Below, piece by piece: positions 60,755 to 64,000 of a stretch of DNA of 64,000 nt. Made by a program: the position numbers and the translations under genes. The DNA comes from Carboxylicivirga agarovorans (GTDB taxonomy: Bacteria > Bacteroidota > Bacteroidia > Bacteroidales > Marinilabiliaceae). The stretch is from positions 186,001 to 250,000 of the forward strand of contig NZ_JBNGPA010000005.1 in the NCBI RefSeq assembly GCF_050589845.1, given 5' to 3'. Every line of letters begins with the position of its first letter. Position 1 is the stretch's first letter. Under the pieces are notes generated by a model. It was not told the DNA's origin. It did no database searches and worked only from the letters and a program-made list of their open reading frames with translations.

Positions 60755-63215
60755 TTATTTCCTGATTAACTGATATACTTTTAAAGACAATATCTGAAAG
60801 GGCCTCATAGGATTCTCCACTAGGATAAACAGGCTTCAGGAATTCAACACTTACCTTCTTGAATGGTCGTGGAAACTTTGAACCACGAGGTAATGCATTA
60901 ACAGCTCCTTTAATTGAAACAGGTACAATAGGCACATCTAATTCTCGGCTTAAGATGGCAAATGTTTTCTTAAACTCACCTAACTTACCATCGAAAGAAC
61001 GGGTTCCTTCAGGAAATATAATCAGTTTCTTTTTCTTCTTTAATGCCTCACCCATCTTCTGAATTGATTCTTTAAGATCCTTATTCAGATCCATTATTAT
61101 GATATGGTGACGATTGGCAAAATATTTTAAGAAACGTGACTTAACATGCTTTTCCTTAGCATAGAAATAAGTTTCTCTCACGCTTTTATTCTTCAACCAT
61201 GAAGCTACAAATAAGCCGTCAAAGTAGCTTTGATGGTTTGGGGCAATAATACATGGTCCATCAGGTATATTATTGGCTCCTTTCCCACGAAAGCGGAAGT
61301 AAAGGCGGAAAAACATCTTTGACATCTTTAAGAAAATTGTCCCGGTAAACCAGGTACGAGGCAATTGAAGATTAACCTTTTCTTTCAGGATCTTTGACCA
61401 GTTGATCTTTTCTATCGACATCTTAGTTCGCTTCTCTGCAATATATTCACTTAAAGCTAATACAGATGAAAATCCTACTAACTGTTCAACCTCCATTTCA
61501 ATACCGAAGGTAGATTGAATAAATACCAATAAACCAACTTTATCCAGCGAATCGAGTGCCAGATCATATTCTATATGATTATTCGGACGAACATTGCAGT
61601 TTTTTTCACTTGCTATAAAATCTGCAACTATCTTATATTCCTCAAAATTCACCTCTTCAGCCTGACTTGTCTTATCTTCCTTGACAGAGGCAAATTCGGC
61701 CAGCTTAAATCGCTGCAATTTCCCTAAACGCGTTCGTGGAAGTTCTTCATCAGTCACCGAGAAATCCATTATTTTCTTATATGGTGATACCGACTGGTTG
61801 TAAACATCTATTACCTCCCACTTTAGCTTTTCTTCAACCTGTTCTGTACTCAAGCCTGCAAAATCAGCCTTATTGGGAACAACGATCGCTTTCAACTGGT
61901 CAAGATCGGCATAGATACCCACTTCAGACACACAAGCTGCACGGTTTTCTATCTTCGCTTCAATCTCAGACGGGTTAATGTTTTTACCATTGGATAAAAC
62001 TATGATCTCCTTTTTACGTCCGGTGATATACAAATAGCCATCATCGTCAAGTGTGCCTAAGTCACCGGTGTATAACCAACCATCCTTAAGTACTTCTGCG
62101 GTTTCTTCAGGGCGATTAAAATAGCCTTGCATAACATTGGGTCCCTTAACTACTATTTCCCCCTCACGTATCTCCACTTCGGCTACCGGCAAAACTTCAC
62201 CAGGGCTACCAATACGAACACGTCCGGGACGGGTAAATGTGATCATTGGAGCTGCTTCGGTCATACCAAAACCTTCCAACACCTCAAAACCTAAGGTATT
62301 AAAATCACCTCCCACTTCGGGGTCAAGTGCCGCACCACCACATACCATATATTTTACTGCACCTCCAAATTTCTGATGAGCAGATTTAAATATTTTACGG
62401 GAGAAGTTTCTTGAATTGACTTTTTCCGCCAGTTTAAACAGGGCACGGGCAATTGCGCTGCTGTCAATCTTCGTACGAATACCTTTCCTGATGGCTGAAT
62501 ACAAACGCGGCACGCCAATAATGATTGAAACCTTATTATCCTGAAGCGTCTTTATAATATCTTCTGATGCCATAGATGGAGAAACAGCAATGGTTCCACC
62601 CACATAAAGTGGCGCAATCATGGTTCCCATCAACGGAAAAATATGATGCATTGGCAATAGCATCATTACCACTTCATCTTTTGTGTATATTTTAATTTGA
62701 TTAGATACGGCATCGACATTGGCCATCAGGTTCTCAAAAGACAACATAACACCTTTAGGGCTGCCGGTAGTTCCCGATGTGTAGATGATAACAGCCGTTT
62801 TATCCTTATCATCATTTATATCACCCAAGCCATTTACTTCGACAGGCTCTAACTGATCACATTCTTCAATAACGAACACCTTTGTATCTATACCCGATTT
62901 TTCAATGGCCGATTCCAGCAAGGATTTCTTTTCAGTGGAAGTAAAAATCACCTCTGGGTAACAGTCCTTTAAAATGTATGCAACCTCATCTTCTGAAGAC
63001 ATAAAATCGATTGGAACAACAGTTGCCTCATTATACCAACCGGCATAGAATGAATAAATCCAACCCACCTGATTTTCTGAGAAAATGGCTATTCGATTAA
63101 CAGAAATATCTTTTAACAACCCCGAATAGGTTGCAATATTTTGCTTCAATGCACTGTAACTTACCTTCAGTTCACCACACGAAACTGCCGTTTTTTCTCC
63201 AGCATTATAAATCAT
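60744..63215 (-). CDS. fused AMP-forming acyl ligase, acyl carrier protein and acyltransferase
   Basis: An 823-residue three-domain protein. Residues 1-510 are an ANL ligase: VIIYTSGTTGSPKGVM at 142-157, GWLYTGDLGTLDDDGYLYITGRKKEIIVLSNGKNINPSEIE near 379-419, and LGKLQRF with the catalytic Lys499. Residues 525-595 are a carrier domain with the phosphopantetheine Ser556 in ALDSLDKV. Residues 615-823 are a PlsC-type acyltransferase, with NHQSYFD (His661, Asp666) and FPEGTRS. It could activate a fatty acid, hold it on its own carrier, and pass it to a lysolipid, but the acceptor is unknown. It is Aas-like, with an added carrier. Confidence 0.93.
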   Translation of the reverse strand: MIYNAGEKTAVSCGELKVSYSALKQNIATYSGLLKDISVNRIAIFSENQVGWIYSFYAGWYNEATVVPIDFMSSEDEVAYILKDCYPEVIFTSTEKKSLLESAIEKSGIDTKVFVIEECDQLEPVEVNGLGDINDDKDKTAVIIYTSGTTGSPKGVMLSFENLMANVDAVSNQIKIYTKDEVVMMLLPMHHIFPLMGTMIAPLYVGGTIAVSPSMASEDIIKTLQDNKVSIIIGVPRLYSAIRKGIRTKIDSSAIARALFKLAEKVNSRNFSRKIFKSAHQKFGGAVKYMVCGGAALDPEVGGDFNTLGFEVLEGFGMTEAAPMITFTRPGRVRIGSPGEVLPVAEVEIREGEIVVKGPNVMQGYFNRPEETAEVLKDGWLYTGDLGTLDDDGYLYITGRKKEIIVLSNGKNINPSEIEAKIENRAACVSEVGIYADLDQLKAIVVPNKADFAGLSTEQVEEKLKWEVIDVYNQSVSPYKKIMDFSVTDEELPRTRLGKLQRFKLAEFASVKEDKTSQAEEVNFEEYKIVADFIASEKNCNVRPNNHIEYDLALDSLDKVGLLVFIQSTFGIEMEVEQLVGFSSVLALSEYIAEKRTKMSIEKINWSKILKEKVNLQLPRTWFTGTIFLKMSKMFFRLYFRFRGKGANNIPDGPCIIAPNHQSYFDGLFVASWLKNKSVRETYFYAKEKHVKSRFLKYFANRHHIIIMDLNKDLKESIQKMGEALKKKKKLIIFPEGTRSFDGKLGEFKKTFAILSRELDVPIVPVSIKGAVNALPRGSKFPRPFKKVSVEFLKPVYPSGESYEALSDIVFKSISVNQEIIKA

Positions 63216-63315
63216 ATCCTAATCCTTTGCGTTATTTCAACCTGACAAACCTACGTTTTTAATTGTTTAGGCACAACTAATACATGTATCAGCTACCAAA
63301 AGTTCATCATCAATA

Positions 63316-64000
63316 TTATAAATAATCATATGAAGTTTCATCCGGACCATTAACAAATGGTTTAATAGCTCTGTTATATATTCCCTGCACGTAGGCAATA
63401 GCCATGCCATAATTCGTGATGGCAACATTGCCTGCTTTAGCAGGTCCAAGTCGGTTAAACAATTGTTTCCTGGTGATCATACAACCTCCACACTGAATAA
63501 TCAGGGCATAATCATCCATTGGACGTTCTATTTTATCTAAACCGGCCACAACATCAAACTCCAGTTGGCGACCTGTGTATGTGGCTATCCAACGAGGTAT
63601 CTTAACACGACCAATATCATCGCAGGCAACATGATGCGAGCATGACTCCAACATCAAAATGCGGTCACCATCTTTCAGCCTGTCAATCTTCGGTGTCCCC
63701 TGAAGGTAATTCTCAAAATCACCTTTAAAATGTGCCAAAAGAATACTGAAACTTGTTAAAGGGATATCCTTGGGGATTGATGCATCAGCTTTCAGGAAGA
63801 TCTGACTATCGGTAATAGCCAGGGCAGGTTTAATTCCGGTTTTCTTCAAAAAGACATCTACTTCACGTTCTTTTAATACAATGCAAATGGCATCATTATC
63901 CAAAATATCGCGAATAGCCTGTATTTGTGGTAAAATCAGTCTTCCTTCCGGAGCCTCAATATCAATAGGCGTTATCAACAACACAATATCACCATACTGA
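63316..64000 (-). CDS. hydF: [FeFe]-hydrogenase H-cluster maturation GTPase HydF, 3' part
   Basis: The frame is open to the right edge, so only about 228 C-terminal residues are seen and the GTPase domain lies outside the window. DRILMLESCSHHVACDDIGRVKIPRWI supplies the conserved Cys and His residues, and ALIIQCGGCMITRKQLFNRL supplies the CGGC pair that together bind HydF's 4Fe-4S cluster. NVAITNYGMAIAYVQGI is the typical end region. HydF carries the diiron precursor for [FeFe]-hydrogenase, so the organism probably makes hydrogenase. Other hyd genes would lie beyond 64 kb. Confidence 0.92.
   Translation of the reverse strand, partial: QYGDIVLLITPIDIEAPEGRLILPQIQAIRDILDNDAICIVLKEREVDVFLKKTGIKPALAITDSQIFLKADASIPKDIPLTSFSILLAHFKGDFENYLQGTPKIDRLKDGDRILMLESCSHHVACDDIGRVKIPRWIATYTGRQLEFDVVAGLDKIERPMDDYALIIQCGGCMITRKQLFNRLGPAKAGNVAITNYGMAIAYVQGIYNRAIKPFVNGPDETSYDYL

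Noticed and set aside
63267..63449. 60-codon ORF ending in ADTCISCA at the end of hydF
   Set aside because: It overlaps hydF in another frame, and only its last codons lie outside; the Cys pair is not enough support.

Overview
The window comes from a Bacteroidota genome, most likely an anaerobic or facultative member of the Bacteroidales/Marinilabiliales. This rests on gene content and order: a CBS - small Omp85 - nadK - DUF6089 - uppS - bamA - ompH cluster, a Dabb protein, a TorF-type porin, KorAB, an NtrC-type regulator without a DNA-binding domain, and promoter boxes resembling the Bacteroidota TAnnTTTG motif. No species can be named from the sequence alone. DNA is AT-rich throughout and coding density is high. 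I saw no rRNA, tRNA, insertion sequence, prophage or CRISPR array.

Layout. (1) 0-11.5 kb, all minus strand: an HD-domain gene (cut by the left edge), hisIE, hisF, hisA, hisH, a TlpA-like thioredoxin, purU, then a complete trpEGDCFBA operon. Ahead of trpE lies a 20-codon leader ORF with two adjacent Trp codons, followed by a strong terminator hairpin: a classical trp attenuator. A decayed four-helix-bundle (IVP-type) gene end lies between hisH and the thioredoxin gene. (2) 11.6-20 kb: a small DUF3592-like membrane protein, a SulP transporter with beta-carbonic anhydrase, a divergent TetR regulator, the KorAB 2-oxoacid:ferredoxin oxidoreductase, a gamma-carbonic anhydrase-like protein and murI. 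(3) 20-29 kb, minus strand: the envelope biogenesis cluster, with three Skp/OmpH paralogues, bamA, uppS, a DUF6089 barrel, nadK, a small Omp85 protein and a CBS protein. (4) 29-35 kb: pdxJ, an esterase, an exonuclease, udk, a Dabb protein, a secreted esterase preceded by five 11-bp direct repeats, and an orphan lipoprotein.

(5) 35-45 kb: nitrogen assimilation. gltB and gltD (minus) face torF-like porin, PII and amtB (plus) across a 600-bp intergenic region that carries two ACCCC/GGGGT inverted repeats about five helical turns apart. (6) 44.7-49.4 kb: aspartokinase under a SAM-I-type riboswitch, an NAD-binding SDR protein, a secreted CotH/kinase-like protein and a divergent CHAD protein. (7) 49.4-54.8 kb: a creD - regulator - membrane-protein operon, a four-helix membrane protein and a NatAB-type ABC exporter. 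(8) 54.8-64 kb: Ppx/GppA, the NtrC-like regulator, aspartase, an unknown protein, a PAS histidine kinase, a ligase-ACP-acyltransferase fusion, and the 3' part of hydF.

Regulation and physiology. Nitrogen entry (Amt, PII), GOGAT, aspartate formation and breakdown (LysC, AspA), and Trp and His synthesis form much of the window. The two RNA switches (trp attenuator, SAM riboswitch) and the paired palindromes at the nitrogen promoter are the most informative non-coding elements. KorAB and HydF point to ferredoxin-based anaerobic energy metabolism. I did not find a clear unknown multi-gene defence or mobile system; the best less-described candidates are the kinase-like/CHAD pair and the nitrogen promoter palindromes.
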